From NCBI GenBank assembly GCA_025350595.1, contig JANXXP010000123.1:1-40331 (forward strand): a DNA stretch of 40,331 nucleotides, in the 5' to 3' direction. The translations under genes and the position numbers were made by a program. How positions within the stretch are numbered: the first letter of the stretch is position 1; every line of letters begins with the position of its first letter. Under the pieces are notes generated by a model. It was not told where the DNA came from. It made no database searches and saw nothing but the letters and a program-made list of their open reading frames with translations. This DNA is from Bacteroidota bacterium (GTDB lineage: Bacteria > Bacteroidota > Bacteroidia > Bacteroidales > VadinHA17). This document shows, one piece after another, positions 18,058 through 26,001 of the stretch.

Positions 18058-18663
18058 TTAAAACTTAATCCCCAATCTATACCCTTCTTTTACCGCAAAA
18101 GTTAAAAATTCCTCCAAAATCTTTATTGCAACAGAGTTCGGATTATCGTGAAGCACAATTACCGATCCCGGTCGGATTTTACTCTTTAGAATCTTTAGGG
18201 AATTTTCAGCTCCGAATGAGTCATCAAAGTCATATGGCATTAAATCCCAAAAAACAATTTTATACTTTTTCTTTAATTTTCGGTACTGCTCAAATCGTAA
18301 TCGGCCATAGGGTGGCCTGAACAAACTGCCTGAGGTTAACGCCGCAGCTTTATCGATATCATCAACATATTTTTCAGTTGATGTTTTCCATCCGTTCAGG
18401 TGGTTGTAGCTGTGATTACCGATAATATGTCCTTTAGAAGAAATCTGGTTAATGAGATCAGGATATTTTTCAGCAGCCCTCCCATCGCAGAAGAACACAG
18501 CTTTAATTTGATGCTGATCGAGGATATCAAGCAGTTGCGGGGTTGAATCAGGATTGGGTCCGTCATCAAATGTCAGACACAAAAGCTTTTCAGTTGTCTT
18601 TATCCTGAAAATTGCTTCAGGATAAAGACAACATGCAATAAAGCCGGGCCTGAAAAGGCGCAT
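18058..18663 (-). CDS. Polysaccharide deacetylase (NodB-like, CE4)
   Basis: This 201-residue enzyme carries the CE4 motifs in order: TFDDGPN (residues 31-37, catalytic Asp33 and metal Asp34), HSYNH (84-88, metal His84 and His88), RPPYGR (about 117-122), a FWDLMPYDFDD segment and VIVLHD near residue 173. The family removes N-acetyl (or O-acetyl) groups from chitin-like polymers, peptidoglycan or surface glycans. There is no convincing signal peptide, although the first 18 residues are weakly hydrophobic, so location is uncertain. The gene lies 6 bases downstream of the DUF2723 gene, indicating one operon and possibly a shared role in envelope glycans. Confidence 0.92.
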   Translation of the reverse strand: MRLFRPGFIACCLYPEAIFRIKTTEKLLCLTFDDGPNPDSTPQLLDILDQHQIKAVFFCDGRAAEKYPDLINQISSKGHIIGNHSYNHLNGWKTSTEKYVDDIDKAAALTSGSLFRPPYGRLRFEQYRKLKKKYKIVFWDLMPYDFDDSFGAENSLKILKSKIRPGSVIVLHDNPNSVAIKILEEFLTFAVKEGYRLGIKF

Positions 18664-18669
18664 ATCTTC

Positions 18670-21600
18670 TTATTTTGAATAAAGCCTGCTGTAATAATTA
18701 TTTATCTCCGGTTCAATAATCAGTGTAATATTACTCAGTTTTAAACTTACCGACATATTATAAATGTCGAGCATTGCCTGCATATTTATACCTGTAGGAT
18801 ATTCGAGTCCAAACCTTTCAGTAGGTTTTAAGCTAATCGCATAATCGAGATATTCTTTTGAATAGCTTATGATGTCCTTGATAAGCTGTTCACCTTCTTC
18901 TTTTTTACCCGCTCTTAATAAAACTTCTGCCAGACTCAATGAGAAAAAGTCATTAGGCATCTTAGTTGCAGGAACAATCTCAAGGCCTCTGTGAGCAGCT
19001 TCAATGGCTCTAGTGGTATCACCTTTCATCAGCAGGTCTTTACCGAGCGATCCGAAGATCCTTCTGAAATTACTGAACATCCTCCTGTTGTTTTCATCAA
19101 GATATACCGATGGCTTTTCAGCATTTCCCCACTTGAATTTATTCATCATATTGTCGTACATAATATCGGCATCTATCATCCCGAATTCACCCTGTTCAGG
19201 CTTATCGGTTTTGACCGGGACAATCCTGTATGACAAGCCTTCCTGAATAAAATACTTTTCAAGACCTTTATATTGGGTTGAAGGAACGGTAGTTGAAAAA
19301 TAAACCGGTCTTTCCCATTTATTTGTAGATAGCAGGTCCATTATAGCCAGATCGCCTTTGAAGGCATCCGGCTCCGAGTATTCCCATATCATCGGGGAAA
19401 CAATTCTGTTTTTATAATATGGCTTTACGGTACCATTGGAAAGTACTTTTGCGGTATCAACATCTATGATGAATTTCTTTGCAGGAATATAATTCAGATA
19501 ATCGCCTCTACCGCTCAGGTCAACCTTATACTTCTGGTCATCATTACCCACAAATTGAACAAGTTCTGTAAGTTCAACAGGCTTATTGACCTGGTTATTT
19601 ACCGGTAACTGTTCTCTTGTGCCTTCAACATATTTATCAGAGGTAAGAGATAATGGCATTGGATCGGAATCATAGGCTTTTTGCCTCATCATATCAATAT
19701 ACCATCCTGCCTGAATATAACTCAGGTTAGCAACCCTGATATCCTGCCTCACTTTTTCCACATCCTGAACATACCACACAGGGAAGGAATCGTTATCGCC
19801 ATATGTAAATAAGATACTGTTTGGAGCACATGATTTGAGATAATTGGCTCCTATATCTCTTGCTGTATAACGGTCTGCACGGCTATGGTCATCCCAGTTC
19901 TGGGCACCCATGAGAACAGGAACTGCAGCAATAAGACCAACAAAAGTAAGCGCCAGAGAAGTTTTGTTTCCAAGAAATTTCTGTAGGGATTCATACACAA
20001 ACATAAATCCGATTCCTATCCATATTGCAAATGCATAGAATGAGCCCACATAGGCATAATCTCTTTCCCTCGGTTGATTCGGATATTGATTCAGATAGAA
20101 AATTATTGCAAGTCCTGTCATTATAAAGAAGGCCATAACCAGCCAGAAACCGGTATTGTTCTTCTTATACTGCCAGAACATTCCTGCCAGACCTAAAAGC
20201 AGAGGCAGAAGATAGTACTTGTTATTTCCCGGGTTGGTTTTAAGATCCTTTGGAATATTATCGAGACTTCCCAAACGTGCTTCGTCAATAAAGGTTATAC
20301 CGCTTATCCAGTTACCATTAATTGGATTCCCATTCCCGGCAATATCGTTCTGCCTTCCCGCAAAATTCCACATAAAATACCGCATGTACATAAACCCGAT
20401 CTGATAGCGGAAAAAGTAACGGAGGTTTTCACCGAAAGTGGGACAAACGACGGGTTCTTTTTGTGACCCGACGGTATATTTTCGCCCAACAACCTTTCCC
20501 CAGTATTTATAAGCGCTTTCATGATCGGGATCAGAACTGTACATACGAGGAAAAATGGTTTCGAATTGAGAACTGTATGTATATTCAGGATGATAGTATG
20601 GCTCATATTTACCATTTATCTTGTTATACCCTGAAACTACTTTCTTTGAATCGATAATAGGAGCGCTATAATAATTTCCAAAAAATTTAGGAGCGCTTCC
20701 GTACTGCTTCATATTTATATAATAGGAAAGCGAGAAAACGTCTGAGGGATTATTCTGATTCATCGGAGGTTTTGCCGAAGATCTTATCATAATCATGGCA
20801 TAGGATGAGTAACCGATCATTACAACAAGCAAAGATGTCATTATATAATTAAGGAGTACCTTCTTCTTCTTTAAAGAATAATGTATCCCAAAGGCAAGCG
20901 CACCAAATAGAACTGCCATATAAAACAGAAGTCCGGAGTTATATGGTAGCCCCATTATATTTACAAAAAGTAATTCAAACCATCCGGCAACTTCAGGAAC
21001 ACCGGGCATTAGAACGAAAACCATTAGCCAAAGGAGCAATATTGAAACTAAAAATGTTTTGATCACACCTTTGGTTGTAACTTCATACATCTTAAAATAG
21101 TAAACAAAAACAAGGACCGGAATGATAAGCAGATTCAAACGATGAATTCCAAGACCGAGACCCATTATATAGGCGATCAGGATTATCCATCTGCCAGAAT
21201 ATGATTTATCTGCTTCTTCTTCCCACTTCAGCATACCCCAGAAAACGAGTGCGATAACAAGCGAAGAAAGGGCATATAGTTCCCCCTCAACAGCAGAAAA
21301 CCAGAATGTGTCAGAAAATGTGAAGGCAAGAGCGCCAACTATACCGCTTCCGATAATTGCAGGAATATGTTTTGCTTCAAGCACATTATCTTTAACAAAT
21401 ACCTTTCTTACCAGGTGAGTGATTGTCCAGAAAAGGAATAAAATTGCAAATCCGCTGCATAAGGCCGACAGCACATTTACTGTAACCGGAACCTTAGACA
21501 AATCGTTACCTGCAAAAAGAGTTGCAACTCTTCCCATCATCAAAAACAATGGAGCTCCCGGAGGATGGCCCACCTGGAGTTTAAAGGCTGAAAGAATGAA

Positions 21601-21726
21601 CTCACCACAATCCCAGAAACTTACAGTGGGTTCGAGTGTTAAGATGTAAACAATTGCTGAAAAGACGAAGACAAACCATCCGGTCAGATTGTTCCAGCGG
21701 CGATAGTTGCCCCAAATTGAATCCAT
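18670..21726 (-). CDS. DUF2723 (TMEM260-like) membrane glycosyltransferase
   Basis: This 1018-residue protein has about twelve membrane helices in residues 15-610, followed by a soluble region of about 400 residues ending in a helical, TPR-like part (about 870-1018). The N-terminus contains PTVSFWDCGEFILSAFKLQVGHPPGAP, the diagnostic DUF2723 stretch with acidic residues in the first external loop, as in GT-C glycosyltransferases. The eukaryotic relative TMEM260 is a protein O-mannosyltransferase. Bacteroidota members are abundant and thought to transfer sugar from a lipid carrier to a protein or polymer at the outer face of the inner membrane; acceptor and donor here are unknown. It shares an operon with a polysaccharide deacetylase. 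Confidence 0.9.
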   Translation of the reverse strand: MDSIWGNYRRWNNLTGWFVFVFSAIVYILTLEPTVSFWDCGEFILSAFKLQVGHPPGAPLFLMMGRVATLFAGNDLSKVPVTVNVLSALCSGFAILFLFWTITHLVRKVFVKDNVLEAKHIPAIIGSGIVGALAFTFSDTFWFSAVEGELYALSSLVIALVFWGMLKWEEEADKSYSGRWIILIAYIMGLGLGIHRLNLLIIPVLVFVYYFKMYEVTTKGVIKTFLVSILLLWLMVFVLMPGVPEVAGWFELLFVNIMGLPYNSGLLFYMAVLFGALAFGIHYSLKKKKVLLNYIMTSLLVVMIGYSSYAMIMIRSSAKPPMNQNNPSDVFSLSYYINMKQYGSAPKFFGNYYSAPIIDSKKVVSGYNKINGKYEPYYHPEYTYSSQFETIFPRMYSSDPDHESAYKYWGKVVGRKYTVGSQKEPVVCPTFGENLRYFFRYQIGFMYMRYFMWNFAGRQNDIAGNGNPINGNWISGITFIDEARLGSLDNIPKDLKTNPGNNKYYLLPLLLGLAGMFWQYKKNNTGFWLVMAFFIMTGLAIIFYLNQYPNQPRERDYAYVGSFYAFAIWIGIGFMFVYESLQKFLGNKTSLALTFVGLIAAVPVLMGAQNWDDHSRADRYTARDIGANYLKSCAPNSILFTYGDNDSFPVWYVQDVEKVRQDIRVANLSYIQAGWYIDMMRQKAYDSDPMPLSLTSDKYVEGTREQLPVNNQVNKPVELTELVQFVGNDDQKYKVDLSGRGDYLNYIPAKKFIIDVDTAKVLSNGTVKPYYKNRIVSPMIWEYSEPDAFKGDLAIMDLLSTNKWERPVYFSTTVPSTQYKGLEKYFIQEGLSYRIVPVKTDKPEQGEFGMIDADIMYDNMMNKFKWGNAEKPSVYLDENNRRMFSNFRRIFGSLGKDLLMKGDTTRAIEAAHRGLEIVPATKMPNDFFSLSLAEVLLRAGKKEEGEQLIKDIISYSKEYLDYAISLKPTERFGLEYPTGINMQAMLDIYNMSVSLKLSNITLIIEPEINNYYSRLYSK

Positions 21727-21761
21727 AAACTGATTGATTTTGATTTATTAAACAAAGAACG

Positions 21762-21769
21762 CAAAAATA
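21762..21769 (-). promoter_or_regulatory. Bacteroidota -7 box (TATTTTTG on the minus strand) for the DUF2723 gene
   Basis: The plus strand reads CAAAAATA, an exact TAnnTTTG match in reverse, 36 bases before the start codon. No -33 TTTG is visible at normal spacing. Confidence 0.5.
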
Positions 21770-21846
21770 AATAATATGCCCTCATTTACTATTCTATTTA
21801 ACATCATTTTAACTTGATTGGAACTTAACCATAAAGAAATCCATTA

Positions 21847-21873
21847 ACCGCAAAGATCACTAAGGATTGCGGT
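21847..21873 (-). terminator. Hairpin downstream of the mpg gene
   Basis: ACCGCAA (21847-21853) pairs perfectly with TTGCGGT (21867-21873) around a 13-base loop, 15-40 bases past the mpg stop on the minus strand. No long U-run follows in the minus direction (the A-run at 21875-21880 lies on the other side), so it may be a weak terminator or an unrelated repeat. Confidence 0.35.
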
Positions 21874-21887
21874 CAAAAAATCCGGGG

Positions 21888-22412
21888 TTATTTGTTAATC
21901 AGATAATATCTCCAGGGTTTGTTCATCCAGTAATCACCAGCATAATCAATACCTATCCTTGGTCCGGTTTTGTAAACGGGCTTCACTCCTGAATCCTCAA
22001 TCCAGATCCTTTCCGAAAGAACCAGATCTTCTCCGTAGAAAGATTTGTCGATGCCAAGTGACTTAGTTAATTTGCCGGGACCTGAAAAATTTTCCACACC
22101 TCTTATTAATATAGCCTGTGGATTATTTTCTTCTCCTGTTACAATATTCAGCATCCAGTACATGCCATAGATGAGGTAGATATATAAATGCCCACCCTTA
22201 TGAAACATTATTTCTGTCCGGGGAGTTCTTCCCTTGAATGCATGACAGGCTTTATCCTCAGAACCACGGTATGCTTCTGCATCTGTAACAGAGAATCTGT
22301 TTAATACACCATTCGCTGATCTGACAACCAAAAACTTTCCAAGAATCTCAGGGGTAACATCAAGAACATCACGGATAAAAAAATCTCTCGGTAATCTTTC
22401 CACTGAATTCAT
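21888..22412 (-). CDS. DNA-3-methyladenine glycosylase (AAG/MPG family)
   Basis: This 174-residue base-excision repair enzyme removes alkylated or deaminated purines (3-methyladenine, hypoxanthine) from DNA. The frame is open up to 22472, but the start at 22412 (MNSVERLPRDFF) is chosen because it begins at the family's usual N-terminus and leaves 4 bases after the guaD stop instead of a 56-base overlap. The catalytic glutamate is Glu46 in VTDAEAYRGSEDKACHA, matching TEAYxGPEDxAxH in characterised members. HLYIYLIYGMYWMLN and GPGKLTKSLGI are also typical. It forms an operon with guaD. Confidence 0.93.
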   Translation of the reverse strand: MNSVERLPRDFFIRDVLDVTPEILGKFLVVRSANGVLNRFSVTDAEAYRGSEDKACHAFKGRTPRTEIMFHKGGHLYIYLIYGMYWMLNIVTGEENNPQAILIRGVENFSGPGKLTKSLGIDKSFYGEDLVLSERIWIEDSGVKPVYKTGPRIGIDYAGDYWMNKPWRYYLINK

Positions 22413-22416
22413 AAGA

Positions 22417-22887
22417 TCAATAACGGATTTTATCTTCCAGCTCGTCCCATTTCCTGAAAACCTCCTCTCCACCTATATCTTTTATATGCAGGAAAGTTAA
22501 TTTTCTGTTTTCAGGATCAAGCAAAATTTCTTCATAGATAACTTTATCGCTGAAACCAGCTTCTTCAGCATCGACTCTGTCGCAGGCATAAACTACTTTT
22601 TTTATACCGGCCCAGTAAATTGCCCCAAGACACATTGGGCATGGTTCGCATGAAGAATATAATGTACAATCACTCAGGTCGTGGGTTTTTAATTCCGACG
22701 CAGCTACTCTTATTGCATTTACCTCAGCATGAGCAGTGGGATCGGATGCGAGTACTACTCTATTATATGCTTCCGCCAATATTTTACCGTTTTTTGTAAT
22801 TACCGCACCAAAGGGCCCTCCTCCGGCTTTAATTCCTTTCCCGGCTAATTCTACTGCTATTTTTAAAAAATCATTATCTGTACTCAT
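22417..22887 (-). CDS. guaD: Guanine deaminase-like nucleoside/base deaminase
   Basis: This 156-residue cytidine-deaminase-fold enzyme matches the length and pattern of Bacillus subtilis GuaD, which hydrolyses guanine to xanthine and ammonia. Zinc ligands are His53 in HAEVNAIR (proton shuttle Glu55) and Cys83/Cys86 in PCPMCLGAIYWA. DPTAHAE and the C-terminal FRKWDELEDKIRY tail, which in GuaD closes the neighbouring active site, favour guanine deaminase over tRNA adenosine deaminase (TadA). It is cytoplasmic. The start at 22887 is preceded by a long leader with strong secondary structure. The next gene, 4 bases on, encodes a purine-specific DNA glycosylase. Confidence 0.85.
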   Translation of the reverse strand: MSTDNDFLKIAVELAGKGIKAGGGPFGAVITKNGKILAEAYNRVVLASDPTAHAEVNAIRVAASELKTHDLSDCTLYSSCEPCPMCLGAIYWAGIKKVVYACDRVDAEEAGFSDKVIYEEILLDPENRKLTFLHIKDIGGEEVFRKWDELEDKIRY

Positions 22888-22926
22888 TCTGAAGATTCAA
22901 GTGTTTCGTAAAAAAATTCTTAATAT

Positions 22927-23018
22927 CCCTGAAATATCATGAAAATTGATTTTCTTCGCACCCTTTAGGTAAGGGGTAAAACGAAGAAAATTAATTATCC
23001 GTTTTTACCTTTTCAGGG
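22927..23018 (-). promoter_or_regulatory. Nested stem structure in the guaD leader / rplM upstream region
   Basis: An outer stem pairs CCCTGAAA (22927-22934) with TTTCAGGG (23011-23018). Inside it, a 15-base arm (22944-22958) pairs with 22982-22996 with a single mismatch that is a G-U pair in one orientation, and the loop contains further complementarity (ACCCTT/AAGGGGT). On the minus strand it lies downstream of a promoter-like box at 23045-23052 and upstream of guaD. On the plus strand it lies before the rplM promoter. No known riboswitch was recognised. Confidence 0.5.
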
Positions 23019-23044
23019 GACAAAAGTACTCTAGTTTTATCTAA

Positions 23045-23052
23045 CAAAAATA
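23045..23052 (-). promoter_or_regulatory. Bacteroidota -7 box (TATTTTTG on the minus strand), possible guaD promoter
   Basis: The plus strand reads CAAAAATA, an exact reverse TAnnTTTG match. It would give guaD-mpg a leader of about 150 bases containing the nested stem structure. No -33 element at proper spacing is visible. Confidence 0.4.
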
Positions 23053-23091
23053 AATTCTATACAATATTCTTTTTTTTTAGGAATAATGTTG

Positions 23092-23099
23092 TATTTTTG
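23092..23099 (+). promoter_or_regulatory. Bacteroidota -7 box (TATTTTTG) of the rplM-rpsI operon
   Basis: An exact TAnnTTTG match is followed by GCAGACCCC. Predicted transcription starts near 23106, leaving a leader of about 57 bases that can begin with a small hairpin (ACCC 23103-23106 with GGGT 23116-23119). Confidence 0.6.
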
Positions 23100-23162
23100 C
23101 AGACCCCAAAATATAGGGTTGTTACATTAAATAGTAGTATATCAATTTAATAATAAGTACAA

Positions 23163-23606
23163 GTGAATACCTTAAGCTACAAAACAGTTTCAGCAAATAA
23201 AGCTACTGTAAACAAGGAGTGGGTAATTATTGATGCTGAAGGCAAGATTCTTGGAAGACTTGCATCAGTTGTGGCCTCTATGCTCAGAGGAAAGCATAAG
23301 ACCAATTTTACTCCACATGTTGATTGCGGTGACTTCGTGATTGTTATCAATGCTGATAAAGTCGTTCTGACTGGTGAAAAAATGTCAGATAAAGTATATG
23401 TCCGGCATACAGGTTTCCCCGGAGGTCAAAGGTTTACAACTGCTGAAGCTATTTTAAAAAAGAATCCTATTGGATTGGTTGAGAAAGCTGTTAAAGGCAT
23501 GTTACCTAAGAACAGGCTTGGAAGTGAACTCTTCAGGAATATGCATGTTTATCCCGGCGCTGCCCATCCTCATGAAGCACAGAAACCAAAAACAATTGAA
23601 CTTTAA
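23163..23606 (+). CDS. rplM: 50S ribosomal protein L13
   Basis: This 147-residue large-subunit protein starts at a GTG (23163); the N-terminus MNTLSYKTVSANKATVNKEW is the usual one for Bacteroidota L13, so GTG is chosen over any later ATG. Characteristic stretches are WVIIDAEGKILGRLAS, RGKHKTNFTPHVDCGDFVIVINA and the C-terminal VYPGAAHPHEAQKP. It binds 23S rRNA early in assembly. It is the first gene of the L13-S9 pair with its own promoter, followed 18 bases later by rpsI. Confidence 0.98.
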   Translation: MNTLSYKTVSANKATVNKEWVIIDAEGKILGRLASVVASMLRGKHKTNFTPHVDCGDFVIVINADKVVLTGEKMSDKVYVRHTGFPGGQRFTTAEAILKKNPIGLVEKAVKGMLPKNRLGSELFRNMHVYPGAAHPHEAQKPKTIEL

Positions 23607-23624
23607 AAAAATTAAGCACCCAAT

Positions 23625-24011
23625 ATGGAAACAATCAATGCTCTTGGAAGAAGGAAAGCAGCTGTAGCCCGAGTATATTTAAGCGATGGCAAAGGAAAAA
23701 TTACAATAAATGGCAGGGATTATAAAGAATATTTCGGCGCTGAAACACTTCAGTATGTAGTGACTCAGCCACTTGTTCTTTTAAATGCTACTGAAAAGTA
23801 TGATATCAAAGCCAATCTGGACGGTGGTGGAGTTAAGGGACAAGCTGAAGCTCTTCGCCTTGGAATTACCAGAGCGCTTATAATGCTTGATGCAGAATGT
23901 AAATCATCACTCAGAACAAACGGATTTGTAACACGTGATCCACGTGAGGTTGAAAGGAAAAAACCAGGTCAGCCAAAAGCCCGTAAGAGATTCCAGTTCA
24001 GTAAACGTTAG
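23625..24011 (+). CDS. rpsI: 30S ribosomal protein S9
   Basis: This 128-residue small-subunit protein has the full family length. The conserved start ALGRRKAAVARVYL and the C-terminal tail KKPGQPKARKRFQFSKR, which reaches into the P site and contacts tRNA, are both intact; the final Lys-Arg is present. GGGVKGQAEALRLGITRAL is the usual core. It is co-transcribed with rplM, as in nearly all bacteria. A 117-base gap with a GC-rich hairpin separates it from rpsB. Confidence 0.98.
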   Translation: METINALGRRKAAVARVYLSDGKGKITINGRDYKEYFGAETLQYVVTQPLVLLNATEKYDIKANLDGGGVKGQAEALRLGITRALIMLDAECKSSLRTNGFVTRDPREVERKKPGQPKARKRFQFSKR

Positions 24012-24065
24012 AATTTAAAGATCAGTCGGTATAGATGCAAGTTTAGTATCTAAATTGTGAAGACT

Positions 24066-24081
24066 CCCGCCAGTTGGCGGG
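24066..24081 (+). promoter_or_regulatory. GC-rich hairpin between rpsI and rpsB
   Basis: CCCGCC (24066-24071) pairs with GGCGGG (24076-24081) around AGTT. No T-run follows, so it is not a standard terminator. A TACTTTG box at 24084-24090 directly after it could be an rpsB -7 element (one base shorter than TAnnTTTG). The hairpin may be an attenuator, operator or repeat. Confidence 0.4.
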
Positions 24082-24128
24082 GCTACTTTGCAATTGATTG
24101 AAGGAATGTAAACTTAAAAACAAAAAAA

Positions 24129-25010
24129 ATGCCCAGAACAAATTTCAAAGAATTACTTGATGCAGGTGTACATTTTGGTCACCTGAAAAGAAAATGGAAT
24201 CCAGCAATGGCTCCTTACATTTTTATGGAGCGTAACGGAATTCATATCATTGACCTCGAAAAAACAATCGTAAAACTCGATGAGGCAGCTTTAGCAATTA
24301 AGCACATTGCCAAATCAGGAAAAAAAGTGTTGTTTGTTGCGACCAAGAAACAGGCAAAAGAAATCGTTTCTGAAAAAGTAAAAGCAGTTAACATGCCTTT
24401 CGTTACAGAACGCTGGCCTGGTGGTATGCTTACTAACTTCCCTACAATCCGTAAGGCAGTTAAGAAAATGTCATCTATCGACAAAATGGCTACTGATGGT
24501 ACCTTCATGAACCTTTCAAAACGTGAAAGACTTCAGATTACCAGACAGAGAGCCAAACTTGAAAAAACTCTTGGAAGTATTATTGATCTTACCAGACTCC
24601 CTTCCGCCCTTTTTATTGTTGACGTAGCAAAAGAACATATTGCAGTAAGAGAAGCAAAAAGGCTTGGAATTCCTGTATTCGCTATGGTTGATACAAATTC
24701 AAATCCTTCAGATATTGAATTCCCTATCCCTGCTAATGATGATGCATCAAAGTCTATTTCTTTGGTAATCGGAATTATGTGCCAGGCAATTGAGGAAGGT
24801 CTGAGTGAAAGGAAGCTTGACAAAGACAAAGAACCTCAGCAGAAAGACAAGAAAATTTCAAGAAGAGACCTTGAAACAAAAGATATTCCTGCTGCTATAA
24901 TCGAAGCTCTCGTTGAAGAAGATGAGGAAGAAGACATTGAAGAAGATGCTCTCGAATCAGATGACATTGACGATACTAAAGTAATCGAAGAAACAGAAGA
25001 AGAATTATAG
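24129..25010 (+). CDS. rpsB: 30S ribosomal protein S2 with acidic C-terminal extension
   Basis: This 293-residue S2 protein has a core at 1-228 that is standard: LLDAGVHFGHLKRKWNPAMAPYIF, RWPGGMLTNFPTIRK and MVDTNSNPSDIEFPIPANDDA. The last 65 residues form a tail that switches from Lys-rich (KDKEPQQKDKK) to strongly acidic (EEDEEEDIEEDALESDDIDD). Extended S2 tails are known in Bacteroidota; whether the acid tail binds S1 or another factor here is not known. S2 recruits S1 and sits at the mRNA exit. It is followed 33 bases later by tsf, the conserved rpsB-tsf arrangement. Confidence 0.98.
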   Translation: MPRTNFKELLDAGVHFGHLKRKWNPAMAPYIFMERNGIHIIDLEKTIVKLDEAALAIKHIAKSGKKVLFVATKKQAKEIVSEKVKAVNMPFVTERWPGGMLTNFPTIRKAVKKMSSIDKMATDGTFMNLSKRERLQITRQRAKLEKTLGSIIDLTRLPSALFIVDVAKEHIAVREAKRLGIPVFAMVDTNSNPSDIEFPIPANDDASKSISLVIGIMCQAIEEGLSERKLDKDKEPQQKDKKISRRDLETKDIPAAIIEALVEEDEEEDIEEDALESDDIDDTKVIEETEEEL

Positions 25011-25043
25011 AAAATATTATTTGCAAAAAATAAAGATAAAATT

Positions 25044-25874
25044 ATGGCTGATATAAGTGCTGCTGATGTTGCCAAATTAAGAAGGGTTACCCTTGCAGGT
25101 ATGATGGATTGCAAACAGGCTCTCAAAGAATCTGAAGGCGACTTTGACAAGGCAATTGAAATAATCCGTAAAAAAGGACAGGCTGTCGCAAACAAACGCG
25201 CCGATAAAGAAGCTACAGAAGGTGTTGTATTATCAAAAGTATCGGCTGACGGAAAGGTGGGAGTCCTGATAGTTCTGAACAGCGAAACCGACTTTGTTGC
25301 AAAAAATGCTGACTTTCAGGCACTTGCAAATAAAGTACTTGATATAGCGCTTAAAAATAATCCTGCAAATCTCGATGCCCTGAAACTTCTCCCTATGGAT
25401 GGCGGTAAGGTTGGTGAAAAGATTATTGAATATGTAGGAATTATTGGTGAAAAACTTAACCTTTCACATTTTGAAAAAATCGAAGCTGCTCACGTTCAAT
25501 CCTATATACATCCCGGAAACAGGCTTGCCACACTCGTAGGTTTCACAAAAGCCGGTATTGATGAACAGGTTTATAAAGACATCGCAATGCAGATTGCTGC
25601 TATGAATCCCGTTGCTGTTGATAAAGACTTTGTTTCTGATGCAATGATTGCCCAGGAAATTGAGATTGGCAAAGAACAGGCAAGACTTGATGGCAAACCT
25701 GAAGAGATGCTTGAGAAAATTGCACAGGGTAAACTCGCGAAATTCTTCAAAGAAAGCACATTACTTAACCAGGAATTTGTAAAAGATAACAAGATGTCTA
25801 TCAGACAGTATCTTCAATCTTTCAATAAAGACCTTACAGTAACTGACTTCAAACGCTATACACTTAATCTGTAA
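25044..25874 (+). CDS. tsf: Elongation factor Ts
   Basis: This 276-residue guanine-nucleotide exchange factor recharges EF-Tu by displacing GDP. The N-terminal UBA-like domain reads VAKLRRVTLAGMMDCKQALKESEGDFDKAIEIIRKKG. The diagnostic NSETDFVAKN motif that contacts EF-Tu follows. The core dimer-like domain and the C-terminal module (SIRQYLQSFNKDLTVTDFKRYTL) are complete, so it is the normal full-length form. It is co-transcribed with rpsB and ends at a clear intrinsic terminator at 25905-25932. Confidence 0.98.
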   Translation: MADISAADVAKLRRVTLAGMMDCKQALKESEGDFDKAIEIIRKKGQAVANKRADKEATEGVVLSKVSADGKVGVLIVLNSETDFVAKNADFQALANKVLDIALKNNPANLDALKLLPMDGGKVGEKIIEYVGIIGEKLNLSHFEKIEAAHVQSYIHPGNRLATLVGFTKAGIDEQVYKDIAMQIAAMNPVAVDKDFVSDAMIAQEIEIGKEQARLDGKPEEMLEKIAQGKLAKFFKESTLLNQEFVKDNKMSIRQYLQSFNKDLTVTDFKRYTLNL

Positions 25875-25904
25875 AAGATACGTAGGTTCATATTTCAATA
25901 TGAG

Positions 25905-25932
25905 GGTGGTGCTTTAGGGTGCCACCTTTTTT
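25905..25932 (+). terminator. Intrinsic terminator of rpsB-tsf
   Basis: GGTGG (25905-25909) pairs with CCACC (25922-25926), the stem extending inward by G-U pairs and a C-G pair, followed by a run of eight T. It lies 30 bases past the tsf stop. Confidence 0.85.
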
Positions 25933-26001
25933 TTGCGCATATCTTCACGATCTGGTCTCCATTCCTATATTTTTCTATCTTTACATTAAAGAATTAATTT
26001 T

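Noticed and set aside
22413-22472. Longer start for the DNA glycosylase at 22472
   Set aside because: It would overlap guaD by 56 bases, and the extra residues do not resemble the family N-terminus.
22927-23018. L13 autoregulatory leader
   Set aside because: The structure lies upstream of the predicted rplM promoter at 23092-23099, so it would not be in that transcript.
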